Part shown: positions 14,786 to 23,661 of the stretch, in pieces | Position numbering within the stretch: position 1 is the first letter of the stretch | How the letters are laid out: each line of letters starts with the position of its first letter | NCBI GenBank assembly: GCA_900315075.1 | Contig: OMXV01000011.1 | Coordinates: 44,756-108,755 of the forward strand | Origin: an uncultured Prevotellaceae bacterium | GTDB taxonomy: Bacteria > Bacteroidota > Bacteroidia > Bacteroidales > Bacteroidaceae | Direction of reading: 5' to 3' | Length of the DNA stretch: 64,000 nucleotides | Notes under the pieces: generated by a model | The model's database searches: none | Seen by the model: the letters and a program-made list of their open reading frames with translations, nothing else | Told to the model about the DNA's origin: nothing | Program-made: the position numbers and the translations under genes

Positions 14786-16588
14786 ATGAACAAACCAAAA
14801 GATTGTTATCAGCAGAAAATTGAAGAATTATCGGGAGAAATTGACAAACTCAAGGCAAAAGACCGTAGATTCTTGATGAGCGAGTTATATTCGTTTCTCG
14901 GAGCAATTACGGTGTTGCTCGTGGTATTTATAGCTCGCCTTGACTATCTTTGGCTCCTCCTGACTGCTGTAGGACTGGGAGCAAATGTTGTCCTGCGTTA
15001 TTTCGATGCTAAAAGAGAAAAGGCTATCCACCAAAGAAATACGCTGTTGACTATCTACCGGCATGAATTGGCTGCATTGGAAGGCGATTTCTCAGCTTTT
15101 CATGTAGGTGAGCAATATGTCAATCCATCACATCCTTTCACATTCGACCTTGATGTCTTTGGAAAAGAATCACTGTTCAATCGTATCAATCGGACTGTTA
15201 CGACAGACGGGGCGGATATGTTAGCCAATAAACTCGCCATGAAAACGCTCCCAACCATAGACGAAATATCCTATATGAAAGAAGCGATTGAGGAGGTGTC
15301 AAACAAAAATGCTTTTAGAGTTAATTGGATGGCTATTGCTGAGGACAGAATGATTGACACCGGAAAACTGTTGGATGCGCTAAATGGCATTAAGGATATT
15401 GAGACCAAACGGTTTCCAATGCAAAATGGTTGGTATGTCATCACAATCATGTTATGTGTTGCTCTATTGAGCACTGTGGTCATGTCTATTTTAGGAACTC
15501 TTGTCTGGACAATTCCAACACTTTTGTCATTTACGTTATTATGTATAGGGCATATTGGGTGTGCAAAATCACTTGATAGAATAGCTACAGTGACCAAAGG
15601 AAATACCTTCAAGATGCTAAAGTGTACTCAGGCAGTCCATTTGATAGCGAGTGAGTCGTTCAACACCAATATGACAAGTGAAATTCTTCGGACTCTCCAA
15701 CAAAAAGAGTGTCAGGCTACAGAAGCATTTGATACAATTTCTAACATCTTTGGGAAGTTGGAAGAGAGGAGCAAATTGCGAGAATTCCTTTTCAATACTC
15801 TTTATGCGAGCGATTTCTTCCTACTGAGAAAGTTCCTCAAATGGAACAAGATACAGTCCAGTTATTGGAAGGAATGGATTCATGCTATTTGCCAGATGGA
15901 TTTGCTTGTCTCCATGGCTAATTATCGATATAATTATCCAGAGTGCACGTATTCAGAAACCATTGATTCCGACAAAGTAGTATTTGAAGGGCATGACTTC
16001 TATCATCCTTTCCTTGGGGAGAAAGCTGTAGCAAATGATTTCAAAATCCAGGACGGACACTACTATATAGTCACTGGGGCGAATATGGCGGGCAAAAGTA
16101 CCTTCCTCAGAGCAGTGGGCACAAACTACATCCTCGCCATGTGTGGTATGCCTGTTTGCGCGAAAGGGATGACTGTCTCTATTTTCTCGCTCTTCAGCAG
16201 CATGAGAACAACGGATGACCTGACAAGAGGAATCTCGTATTTCAAAGCGGAACTGCTTAGGCTGCAACAGCTTATCGATTATTGCAAACAGAACAAAAAG
16301 ACATTGATTATCCTTGATGAGATCCTCCGAGGGACCAATTCTCTCGATAAATTGAATGGTTCCAAACTATTTCTCAAGCACATTGCCCAATTACCAGTGT
16401 CGGGAATCATTGCCACACATGACCTCGAACTCTCAAGGATGGAGGATTCCGACCCGGAAAGATTTCATAACTACTGCTTTGAAATACAACTGTCGGATAT
16501 CATCACCTACTCATATAAAATCTCTAAAGGTGTCGCCAGAAACCAAAATGCCACCTTCTTACTGAACAAGATGCTCCAAGACAGCTGA
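14786..16588 (+). CDS. Membrane-anchored MutS-family ATPase
   Basis: A 600-residue protein. After a coiled N-terminus come two transmembrane segments (about residues 37-75, LYSFLGAITVLLVVFIARLD and following), then a MutS lever-like region interrupted by a second hydrophobic pair (around 215-260), and a C-terminal MutS ATPase: Walker A GANMAGKST, the ST-rich SSMRTTDDLTRGISYF signature, Walker B TLIILDEILRGTN and ATHDLEL. It lacks the mismatch-recognition and connector domains, so it is not the mismatch repair MutS. It resembles the MutS-like proteins found widely in Bacteroidetes whose role is unknown. The start ATG at 14786 fits the promoter. It is followed by the promoter-repeat array. Confidence 0.8.
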   Translation: MNKPKDCYQQKIEELSGEIDKLKAKDRRFLMSELYSFLGAITVLLVVFIARLDYLWLLLTAVGLGANVVLRYFDAKREKAIHQRNTLLTIYRHELAALEGDFSAFHVGEQYVNPSHPFTFDLDVFGKESLFNRINRTVTTDGADMLANKLAMKTLPTIDEISYMKEAIEEVSNKNAFRVNWMAIAEDRMIDTGKLLDALNGIKDIETKRFPMQNGWYVITIMLCVALLSTVVMSILGTLVWTIPTLLSFTLLCIGHIGCAKSLDRIATVTKGNTFKMLKCTQAVHLIASESFNTNMTSEILRTLQQKECQATEAFDTISNIFGKLEERSKLREFLFNTLYASDFFLLRKFLKWNKIQSSYWKEWIHAICQMDLLVSMANYRYNYPECTYSETIDSDKVVFEGHDFYHPFLGEKAVANDFKIQDGHYYIVTGANMAGKSTFLRAVGTNYILAMCGMPVCAKGMTVSIFSLFSSMRTTDDLTRGISYFKAELLRLQQLIDYCKQNKKTLIILDEILRGTNSLDKLNGSKLFLKHIAQLPVSGIIATHDLELSRMEDSDPERFHNYCFEIQLSDIITYSYKISKGVARNQNATFLLNKMLQDS

Positions 16589-16596
16589 GCTATAGT

Positions 16597-16965
16597 AAAA
16601 ACTTTGTGTTTTATTTTGTATTTCGCTCACCTTGCACTATCTTTTGATAAGATAGACTGCGGTTCGGAAATAAAAATAAAAACTTCGTTATTTATTTTGT
16701 ATTTCGCTCACCTTGCACTATCTTTTGATAAGATAGGCTGCGGCTCGGCAAAAAAAATAATGAGTTTATTTTGTTTTGCTCTCAGTTTGCACTATCTTTT
16801 GATAAGATAGGCTGCGGCTCGGAAATAAAAATAAAAACTTTGTGTTTTATTTTGTATTTCGCTCACCTTGCACTATCTTTTGATAAGATAGGCTGCGGTT
16901 CGGAAATAAAAATAAAAACTTCGTTATTTATTTTGTATTTCGCTCACCTTGCACTATCTTTGCAG
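16597..16965 (+). repeat. Tandem array of 4.7 promoter-like units upstream of the FtsB/DivIC gene
   Basis: Units of 81, 74, 81 and 81 bases plus a final partial one. Each full unit carries a TTTG -33 element, a 19-base spacer, a TATCTTTT near -7 box and the palindrome CTATCTT-TTGAT-AAGATAG (16637-16655, 16718-16736, 16792-16810, 16873-16891), followed by a GCTGCGGCTCGGAAA-type segment and an A-rich tail. The last unit is not palindromic and ends as a real promoter (TATCTTTG, 16955-16962). Copy 3 is a variant that shares its TTTGTTTTGCTCTCAGTTTG segment with the tex array. Open frames through it are artefacts of the repetition. Confidence 0.9.
16932..16962 (+). promoter_or_regulatory. Promoter of the FtsB/DivIC-like gene
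   Basis: TTTG (16932-16935), 19-base spacer, TATCTTTG (16955-16962), an exact consensus match, 20 bases before the start codon. It is the last unit of the array. Confidence 0.85.
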
Positions 16966-16982
16966 AAAAATTGGAAATGTAG

Positions 16983-17312
16983 ATGTGGGATAAGACAAAA
17001 ACAAAGCGATTTTTCGGTCGTTTTAAATATGTGATTGTTATCGTACTGGGCCTGCTGCAGATATTATTTATCGGCGAGAACAGTATGCTTCAGCGTATCA
17101 GATACAATCGCCAGATTTCTCATTTGGAGGAAGAGTTAGAGCGTCAGGAAAATCAATTTTTACAAGATTCGCTCAAATTGGTTAATTTGGATATGCACCC
17201 CGAGGAAATTGTGAAAATTGCACGGGAGAAATATTTTATGAAAGCCAATGACGAGGATATTTTCATGTTAAGTGACGAATTGGAAGGTGATGGAAATGAA
17301 GCAGTTGAGTAA
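16983..17312 (+). CDS. Septum-formation initiator family protein (FtsB/DivIC-like)
   Basis: A 109-residue single-pass membrane protein: basic N-terminus, one transmembrane helix (about residues 18-33, VIVIVLGLLQILFIG), a coiled coil (about 40-72, RQISHLEEELERQENQF) and a small C-terminal domain with HPEEIVKIAREKYFMKANDEDI, the conserved DivIC/FtsB ending. Such proteins form the FtsQLB-type complex at the division septum. It starts at the second of two closely spaced ATGs; the first is followed at once by TAG. The next gene overlaps its end by 17 bases. Confidence 0.88.
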   Translation: MWDKTKTKRFFGRFKYVIVIVLGLLQILFIGENSMLQRIRYNRQISHLEEELERQENQFLQDSLKLVNLDMHPEEIVKIAREKYFMKANDEDIFMLSDELEGDGNEAVE

Positions 17313-17700
17313 GACGCAAAATATTATTCTATTAATAGGCGCATTGTTGATGGCCGTGGGTGCATGTAGTTTTGCTGTGATGTTTCAACAGAAAATCATG
17401 TGTTGGGTGTATCTCTTCGGTGCACTGCTTTTTGTGGCCATGCAGGTGCAGCAGAAATATGAAGGAACAAACTTTGCCATTAAACGCCTTCGTCGCATTG
17501 TCTTTTTCTCGCATTTGCTTTTTATTTTAGCAGGCTTACTGATGGCAGACACTGTGTATTTCTTCCTGAAACCACTGTTTTCCTCACAATACGAATACAT
17601 CACATTCGTATATAATAAATGGGTGGTTTTGCTGATGATAGCTGCCATCGTGCAATTATATACAACACATAGAATATCCTCCGAACTCAAAAAAGAATAG
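17296..17700 (+). CDS. Four-helix inner-membrane protein, function unknown
   Basis: A 134-residue protein with four predicted membrane spans (about residues 10-30, 36-52, 71-92 and 106-123) and a short lysine-rich cytoplasmic tail. I place the start at the ATG at 17296 (MKQLSKTQNI), eight bases after GGAAGG; an ATG six bases earlier is possible. It overlaps the FtsB/DivIC-like gene, so the two are translationally linked, as commonly seen in Bacteroidales. I do not recognise a function; a link with cell division is suggested only by position. Confidence 0.75.
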   Translation: MKQLSKTQNIILLIGALLMAVGACSFAVMFQQKIMCWVYLFGALLFVAMQVQQKYEGTNFAIKRLRRIVFFSHLLFILAGLLMADTVYFFLKPLFSSQYEYITFVYNKWVVLLMIAAIVQLYTTHRISSELKKE

Positions 17701-17772
17701 TAAAAAGGTGTAAAAGTTGGGCTTAAATATTTAAATAGAATAAAAATATTTTCACACTCCGACTTTTGATGT

Positions 17773-17780
17773 TATCTTTG
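17773..17780 (+). promoter_or_regulatory. -7 box TATCTTTG before the DUF4369 lipoprotein
   Basis: TATCTTTG lies only six bases before the ATG at 17787, so the mRNA would be almost leaderless. The -33 position reads TTTC (17750-17753), one mismatch. It may serve the long downstream gene run. Confidence 0.6.
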
Positions 17781-17786
17781 CACATT

Positions 17787-18662
17787 ATGAAACAGTTTTT
17801 TTATCTTTTCGCGTCATTCGTTCTGTTGTATGCACTCACGGCATGTAGTTCGGTAAACAGTGTGGACTATAAAATCGATGGCTCATCTAACATCTCAAGA
17901 TTGGAGAGTGACATGATGTATCTACAGACGTTCGATGATGTCAAACTCGACTCAGCAAAAGTCATACATGGTGAATTTAGATTCTCTAATTCCACAGACA
18001 ATGCAAGAGTGGCATTTCTCCAAATGGAGGGGATGCTGCTGCCTGTTGTCATCGAGAATGGCGACATCGTTGTGAATATCAATACCACGGGGACTCCTGT
18101 CACAAAGGGAACATTGCTCAACGACCGACTTTATCATTTTACCAAAGTGAGAGACAGCCTGCTATATCAGGATTATGAATTAGAAAGGGAATATACACGG
18201 GCATGGATGGATGATGAGAATATGGCTGAGGTAGTCGATAGACTTGGACAGCAAAGAAAGGAACTCAACGAACAACTTGATGAACTCATCATTTCATCCA
18301 TTAAAGAGAATTACGATAATGTACTCGGTCCCGGTATCTTTATGATACAGACCTGGCATATTCATCCCGAAAATTACCCATGGGTGACATCGATTATGAT
18401 GGAAGCACCAGAGTCCTTTAAAAGCGACCCCTACGTACAACTATATTTCGAGCAGGTAAAGAGAGAGCTCAATGGCGACGATACGATGCCCGCCACTCCC
18501 ACTGCTGATGAGTCAACCGCTCAGTCACAACCCACTTCCAACGAGACGAGAGTCCCACCGTCACTCTCTGCCAATCCCACCAATGAAGAACAGGCTGAGG
18601 GTGTTGACGAAACCACACCCGTAGAGGAAAATGTGGAGTCCACGCCAACTAAAGAGGAATAA
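17787..18662 (+). CDS. DUF4369-domain lipoprotein
   Basis: A 291-residue lipoprotein. The signal peptide ends in a lipobox with Cys at residue 20 (LTAC-SS). The N-terminal domain (about 25-115) has the DUF4369 pattern: YLQTFDDVKLDSAKVIHGEF, FRFSN, then VVIENGDIVVNIN. This domain normally precedes a thioredoxin-like fold in Bacteroidetes redox lipoproteins, but here no CxxC thioredoxin domain follows; instead comes a helical section and a Pro/Thr/Glu-rich tail of about 60 residues. The start is the ATG at 17787; an upstream in-frame ATG overlaps the promoter. pyrC starts 10 bases after its stop. Confidence 0.8.
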   Translation: MKQFFYLFASFVLLYALTACSSVNSVDYKIDGSSNISRLESDMMYLQTFDDVKLDSAKVIHGEFRFSNSTDNARVAFLQMEGMLLPVVIENGDIVVNINTTGTPVTKGTLLNDRLYHFTKVRDSLLYQDYELEREYTRAWMDDENMAEVVDRLGQQRKELNEQLDELIISSIKENYDNVLGPGIFMIQTWHIHPENYPWVTSIMMEAPESFKSDPYVQLYFEQVKRELNGDDTMPATPTADESTAQSQPTSNETRVPPSLSANPTNEEQAEGVDETTPVEENVESTPTKEE

Positions 18663-18672
18663 ATCATCCCGC

Positions 18673-20019
18673 ATGAGGACACTCATATCTAATGCCAACA
18701 TCGTAAACGAAGGTAAAATCTTTTGCGGGCATCTCGTCATAGAAAACGATGTCATTGCTGAGATTTCTTCCGACCCTATACTACCCCATGGCAACTACGA
18801 TGAATACGTGGTGGCCACGGGGTGCATTGTTATGCCAGGGGTCATTGATAGCCATGTGCATTTTAGAGAGCCAGGACTGACACACAAGGCCGACATTGCC
18901 ACAGAAAGCCGGGCTGCTGCATATGGTGGGGTTACCTCCTATTTCGACATGCCTAATACAGTGCCTCAGACAACGACTGTCGAGACTCTGCAAGAGAAGT
19001 TTGAACTTGCAAGACAGAAAAGCGCGGTCAACTACTCTTTTTTCTTCGGGGCTACCAACGACAATGCCAACAGCTTCGACCAACTGCCTTTAGAAGCAAT
19101 TCCAGGCATTAAACTCTTCATGGGGTCATCAACGGGAAACATGCTCGTGGATAAGTTGGAGGCACTTCAGCAAGTGTTCACCAAGGCAGGAAAAATGCCT
19201 GTGGTGGCACATTGTGAAGACACGGAAATCATCAACGAACGAATGAAGACAGCTATGGTAGCTTATGGCGACGACCCGCCTATTTGGTTGCATCCGACTA
19301 TCCGTTCGGCTGAGGCTTGTCTGAAGTCAACCAAGACGGCCATTGATTTGGCAAGGAAATACGATTCAATATTACACTTGGCCCATCTTACCACAGCTGC
19401 AGAACTGCAACTCATCGAACCTGTGGTTCAGGGCAATTCACTCCCACAAATTACTGCCGAGGCTGTGGTTGCCCATCTGTTGTTCAGTCAGAACGATTAC
19501 GATACAAAGGGTGCACTTATCAAGTGTAACCCAGCAGTGAAAACCACTGCCGACCGCGACGAACTCCGTCACGCACTCACCGATGGACGAATATGCACCA
19601 TTGCCACCGACCATGCACCACATCGATTGGAGGAGAAACAGGGTGGGTGCCGACAGGCCGCTTCAGGTTTGCCCATGGTACAATTCTCGCTACCTTCTAT
19701 GCTCGAACTCACAGACAAAGGCGTTATGAGCATCGAGAGAATGGTTCAGTTGATGTGCCATCAGCCCGCACTTCGCTTTGGTGTCAGCCAAAGAGGATTT
19801 CTCAGAAAAGGATATAAGGCCGATATAGTAGTTGTAAAACCACATACAGCATGGAGAGTCACTCCCGATATCATACAAAGTAAATGTGCTTGGAGCCCTG
19901 TGATAGACCATGAGTATCATTGGAAGGTGGAGCATACATTCTGTAATGGACGACATTTGCTCAACCATGGGACGTTTGACGAAGAATATAGAGGTGAACC
20001 AATCACTTTCAGCAGATAA
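18673..20019 (+). CDS. pyrC: Dihydroorotase
   Basis: A 448-residue cytoplasmic metalloenzyme that closes carbamoyl-aspartate to dihydroorotate in pyrimidine synthesis. Metal-site motifs: DSHVHFREPG (His 61 and 63), the carboxylated Lys in GIKLFMGSSTGNM, VVAHCED, LHLAHLTTA and ATDHAPH (catalytic Asp). The HxHxREPG form and the length place it in the class I, PyrC/allantoinase-like group; substrate-binding DMPNT is present. The start is the ATG at 18673, beginning MRTLISNANIVNEGK; the frame is open 14 codons further up inside the lipoprotein gene. It leads a tightly packed gene run. Confidence 0.93.
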   Translation: MRTLISNANIVNEGKIFCGHLVIENDVIAEISSDPILPHGNYDEYVVATGCIVMPGVIDSHVHFREPGLTHKADIATESRAAAYGGVTSYFDMPNTVPQTTTVETLQEKFELARQKSAVNYSFFFGATNDNANSFDQLPLEAIPGIKLFMGSSTGNMLVDKLEALQQVFTKAGKMPVVAHCEDTEIINERMKTAMVAYGDDPPIWLHPTIRSAEACLKSTKTAIDLARKYDSILHLAHLTTAAELQLIEPVVQGNSLPQITAEAVVAHLLFSQNDYDTKGALIKCNPAVKTTADRDELRHALTDGRICTIATDHAPHRLEEKQGGCRQAASGLPMVQFSLPSMLELTDKGVMSIERMVQLMCHQPALRFGVSQRGFLRKGYKADIVVVKPHTAWRVTPDIIQSKCAWSPVIDHEYHWKVEHTFCNGRHLLNHGTFDEEYRGEPITFSR

Positions 20020-20022
20020 AAA

Positions 20023-20835
20023 ATGCGCAAACAGCTCCAGTTTTCTATCCAAGAAGTAGAACCACTTATCAGTTGGACGTATTTCTATCACGCATGGCAG
20101 ATGGGTGGAAAGTCAGAAAAAGACCGTGCTGCCCTCAGGGAAGATGCAGAGCAAACATTGCAGCAACTCCGTGGAAAATATACCACTCAGGCAGTCTTTG
20201 GGCTTTACGACGCATATGCCGATGGCGACGATATCATCGTGGAGGGTATGCGTCTGCCCATGCTTCGACAGCAGCGACCCACACATCAGGGCGGTCCATG
20301 CCTGTGTCTGGCCGATTTCATCATGCCAGCATCGGAAGAGCGAAAAGATACCATAGGCATTTTTGCTGCTACTGTGGAAATGCGAATGGAAACCGATAAT
20401 CATGCCGACCCATACCAGCGAATGATGGTACAAACGCTGGCCGACCGATTAGCAGAGGCTACAACCGAGAAAATGCACCAAGAGGTGAGAACAAAATACT
20501 GGGGATATGCCCCACATGAACAGTTGTCGATTGATGAACTCCTGAGAGGGGGCTTTCAGGGGATACGCCCGGCTGTGGGCTATCCTTCGATGCCAGATGC
20601 AAGTATTAATTTCCTGATTCAGCAAATTATCGATATGGGTAGTATTGGCATACATCTCACGGAAAATGGCGCTATGCGCCCACACGCATCTGTTTCTGGG
20701 TTGATGATAGCACACCCCAAAGCACGGTATTTCGATGTGGGTCCAGTAGGTGAGGACCAGCTTGCTGACTATGCTACACGTCGTGGTATCCCCATAGAGC
20801 TCGCCCGTCGGTTTCTTGCCTCCAACCTCATATAA
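20023..20835 (+). CDS. Free-standing methionine synthase (MetH) activation domain protein
   Basis: A 270-residue protein consisting of the AdoMet-binding reactivation domain that is normally the C-terminal part of MetH. The key motif is IRPAVGYPSMPDASIN (about 184-199), equivalent to the RPAPGYP AdoMet site, preceded by KYWGYAPHEQLSIDELL and followed by GIHLTENGAMRPHASVSGLM. In B12-dependent methionine synthase this domain lets AdoMet and flavodoxin re-methylate oxidised cobalamin. Split versions encoded apart from the catalytic core are known in Bacteroidetes. No metH, metF or flavodoxin gene is in the window; it lies 3 bases after pyrC. Confidence 0.85.
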   Translation: MRKQLQFSIQEVEPLISWTYFYHAWQMGGKSEKDRAALREDAEQTLQQLRGKYTTQAVFGLYDAYADGDDIIVEGMRLPMLRQQRPTHQGGPCLCLADFIMPASEERKDTIGIFAATVEMRMETDNHADPYQRMMVQTLADRLAEATTEKMHQEVRTKYWGYAPHEQLSIDELLRGGFQGIRPAVGYPSMPDASINFLIQQIIDMGSIGIHLTENGAMRPHASVSGLMIAHPKARYFDVGPVGEDQLADYATRRGIPIELARRFLASNLI

Positions 20836-20890
20836 TGCCCAAGTAATCTTCATGTACCCCATTCTATCCCTGTAATTCCTACATATAGTC

Positions 20891-22060
20891 ATGATAGCCA
20901 GAAACCTCATCATATTTATGCTGCTGGTCTTGATTCCTGATATCTACCTCTACAAGCGGTATATCGGAGCAAAGAGACCGTTATGGGTCAAGATAATATG
21001 GTGGCTTATTACCATAATAATGCTCACATTCACCATGATGATGTACATGGTGCGTGATTTTGTGCCTCATCCACAGACATCACTTAATATATATCTTTTC
21101 CTAATGGGTGCCTTTGTCATTCCTAAGGCATTGCTCTCCTTGTGTACGTTTATTGGCGACAGCCTATGTCGGAAACGGCGGACACAACGGAAATGGGGTA
21201 CATGGGTGGGCTCTGTACTCGGGATGGGGGCAGTCTATTGCACCATCTATGGTTTTACACTTGGATTTCACCAGTTTGAAGTCAACCGTTTCGACTACAC
21301 TTCCGACCAATTGCCCGTAGCTTTTGATGGTTATCGCATTGCGGCATTCTCCGATATTCATGTGGGTAGTTATACGGGTTATAGTAGGTTTGTGCTTGAG
21401 GAGGCCATCGATAGCATCAATGCCATGAATGCCGACCTAATTGTATTTTTAGGTGACATACAGAATACAGAACCCTCCGAACTCTATGAATTCTCCAGCC
21501 TGCTCTCATCGCTAAAAGCCAAAGATGGTGTGCTTACTATCATGGGTAACCACGACTATGCTCGCTATGTAAAGGTGGATTCTGCACAAAAGGTTGCCAA
21601 CATCTATGAGACGGAAAGATTGCAGCGAAGCTTCGGGTGGAAACTGCTGCTCGACGAAAATATAACCTTACACCGCGGGACCGACTCGATTTTCGTAGCA
21701 GGAATGGAGGGCAACGACGAGATAGATGCTTCTTTCGGTGTAGGCAATGCCGGGCATAGTGTGGAGAATATCCCCGACAATGCTTTTACCATCATGCTGG
21801 TACATAATCCCAATGAATGGAGAGAGAAAGTATTGCCGGAAACCAAGGCGCAACTTACCATGTGTGGACATACGCATGGCGGACAAGTGGAACTCTTTGG
21901 ATTCAGACCCTCTCAGCTTACATATAGTGAGGATGTAGGTATGTATGAAGAAGATGGAAGAACCCTCTTTGTCACCAAAGGACTCGGAGGGGTGATACCC
22001 ATGCGCTTTGGTGTACCTGGTGAAGTCGTACTCATGACTCTACATAGTGGAAAACAATAA
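20891..22060 (+). CDS. Membrane-anchored metallophosphoesterase (YkuE/YaeI-like)
   Basis: A 389-residue protein. Four hydrophobic segments fill roughly the first 125 residues. The catalytic calcineurin-like domain follows: FSDIHVG, LIVFLGDIQNTE, TIMGNHDYARY, MLVHNPNEW and MCGHTHGGQVELFGF, which supply the two-metal ligands D-x-H, GD, GNHD, H and GHxH. Relatives hydrolyse phosphodiesters or lipid-linked phosphates at the membrane; the substrate is not clear. It lies between the MetH-activation and acyltransferase genes, so an envelope role is plausible. Confidence 0.85.
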   Translation: MIARNLIIFMLLVLIPDIYLYKRYIGAKRPLWVKIIWWLITIIMLTFTMMMYMVRDFVPHPQTSLNIYLFLMGAFVIPKALLSLCTFIGDSLCRKRRTQRKWGTWVGSVLGMGAVYCTIYGFTLGFHQFEVNRFDYTSDQLPVAFDGYRIAAFSDIHVGSYTGYSRFVLEEAIDSINAMNADLIVFLGDIQNTEPSELYEFSSLLSSLKAKDGVLTIMGNHDYARYVKVDSAQKVANIYETERLQRSFGWKLLLDENITLHRGTDSIFVAGMEGNDEIDASFGVGNAGHSVENIPDNAFTIMLVHNPNEWREKVLPETKAQLTMCGHTHGGQVELFGFRPSQLTYSEDVGMYEEDGRTLFVTKGLGGVIPMRFGVPGEVVLMTLHSGKQ

Positions 22061-22085
22061 AAACTAAACACCTTAAATATCTTGT

Positions 22086-22847
22086 ATGATGAAATATCTC
22101 TATCGTATTTACCAACTGTTTATCGCCGTGCCTATCATGGTGGTATGGACCATTATCATTGCGTTGATTGTTATTATTGGATGTACGATCGGTAGTGGAC
22201 ATTTCTGGGGATACCATCCCGGTAAATGGTGGGCATGGTTCACCCTAAAGCTCTTCCTTTTGCCAGTGAAAGTTGAAGGTAGAGATAAAGTGAAGAAAGG
22301 ACAGTCGTATGTCTTCGTGGCTAACCATCAGGGTGCTTTCGACATTTTCCTTATCTACGGCCATTTGCGCCGCAACTTTAAATGGATGATGAAATATCAG
22401 TTGATGAAAATACCTTTTGTGGGACTGGCATGCAAGAAAGCGCATCATATCATGATAGATAAACGTGGTCCACGACGTATCAAAGAATCGTACGACCAGG
22501 CACGGAAGGTGTTGCAGGATGGTATTTCACTGATGGTGTTCCCCGAGGGGGCACGCACGATGACAGGGCATATCGCACCCTTCAGACGTGGGGCTTTCTC
22601 ACTGGCCGACGAACTACAACTGCCAGTGGTACCCATTACCATCAATGGTTCTTTCCACGTGATGCCGCGCATGCGTGACTGGCATTTTGTCAACTGGCAT
22701 CCACTGAGTCTTACCTTCCATGACCCCATCTATCCCAAGGGTAAAGGGGCAGAGAATATTACGGCTACGATGGACGAGAGCCTAAATGCCATTATGTCGT
22801 CTCTTGAACCACAATTCCAGGGCGTGGAGGAAAATCCCGACCAATAG
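22086..22847 (+). CDS. 1-acyl-glycerol-3-phosphate acyltransferase (PlsC family)
   Basis: A 253-residue membrane-associated enzyme that adds the second acyl chain to lysophosphatidic acid. One or two N-terminal membrane segments (about 12-35), then the acyltransferase blocks: NHQGAFDIF (His and Asp of NHx4D), IDKRGPRRIKES, FPEGARTMTG and VPITINGSF. The length is typical. It starts 25 bases after the phosphoesterase gene in the same run, consistent with an envelope-lipid cluster. Confidence 0.9.
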   Translation: MMKYLYRIYQLFIAVPIMVVWTIIIALIVIIGCTIGSGHFWGYHPGKWWAWFTLKLFLLPVKVEGRDKVKKGQSYVFVANHQGAFDIFLIYGHLRRNFKWMMKYQLMKIPFVGLACKKAHHIMIDKRGPRRIKESYDQARKVLQDGISLMVFPEGARTMTGHIAPFRRGAFSLADELQLPVVPITINGSFHVMPRMRDWHFVNWHPLSLTFHDPIYPKGKGAENITATMDESLNAIMSSLEPQFQGVEENPDQ

Positions 22848-22899
22848 GTTCTTAATGCTATTACCTTCAATTACTCAATTTGTCAAATATACATCAGCA

Positions 22900-23661
22900 A
22901 TGACAGCATCCGACTCTATCGTCATTATACCTACATATAATGAAAAAGAAAACATCGAGAAAATTATTAGGGCGGTTTTTGCTCTTGAGAAGTGTTTTCA
23001 TATCCTGATTATCGACGACGGCAGTCCCGACGGAACGGCAGCCATCGTACATCGGCTCATCAAGGATGAGTTCGACGACCGGCTTTTCATTATCGAGCGT
23101 GAGGGAAAACTCGGGCTCGGTACAGCCTATATCGCTGGATTCAAATGGGCATTGGAGCACGGTTACGACTATGTTTTCGAGATGGATGCCGACTTCAGTC
23201 ACGACCCTAACGATTTGCCACGGCTCTATGCTGCTTGTCACGATGAGGGATATGACCTGGCCATCGGTTCGAGATATGTCAGTGGTGTGAATGTTGTCAA
23301 CTGGCCGATGGGAAGGGTGCTCATGAGTTATTTCGCATCTAAATATGTTAGATTTATCACCGGTTGCGGTATCAGGGACACAACAGCAGGGTTCAAATGC
23401 TATAAGCGGAGGGTGCTGCAGACCATCGAACTCGATAAGGTTCGATTCAAAGGCTATGCCTTTCAGATAGAGATGAAATATACAGCCTATAAAATCGGTT
23501 TCCGTATCAAGGAAGTGCCTGTGATTTTCGTCAACCGACGAGAGGGAACAAGTAAAATGAGTGGAGGTATCTTCTCCGAGGCACTGTTCGGAGTGATGAG
23601 ACTGAGATGGGACGGATGGTTCCGTCATTATCCACCTATGCCGGAGGAGACCAAGGCATGA
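22900..23661 (+). CDS. Polyprenol monophosphomannose synthase-like glycosyltransferase (GT2)
   Basis: A 253-residue cytoplasmic-face glycosyltransferase of the DPM1-like type: IVIIPTYNEKENI, LIIDDGSPDGTA (nucleotide-sugar DDxSxD), KLGLGTAYIAGFKWAL, FEMDADFSHDPNDL (DxD), DTTAGFKCYKR and VPVIFVNRREGTSKM. These enzymes transfer mannose or a similar sugar to a polyprenyl phosphate for O-glycosylation or lipid sugars; Bacteroidetes glycosylate secreted proteins, so that is a reasonable but unproven role. Upstream open codons overlap the acyltransferase gene; I use the ATG at 22900 (MTASDSIVIIPTY). Its stop overlaps the mfd start (ATGA). Confidence 0.88.
   Translation: MTASDSIVIIPTYNEKENIEKIIRAVFALEKCFHILIIDDGSPDGTAAIVHRLIKDEFDDRLFIIEREGKLGLGTAYIAGFKWALEHGYDYVFEMDADFSHDPNDLPRLYAACHDEGYDLAIGSRYVSGVNVVNWPMGRVLMSYFASKYVRFITGCGIRDTTAGFKCYKRRVLQTIELDKVRFKGYAFQIEMKYTAYKIGFRIKEVPVIFVNRREGTSKMSGGIFSEALFGVMRLRWDGWFRHYPPMPEETKA

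Noticed and set aside
16597-16965. Possible CRISPR array because of regular repeats with short palindromes
   Set aside because: There are no unique spacers; the whole 74-81 bp unit is repeated, and it ends as a promoter. No cas genes are near.
16604-17034. Two hydrophobic open frames inside the repeat array
   Set aside because: They repeat the same 27-residue translation of the unit and lie upstream of the promoter.
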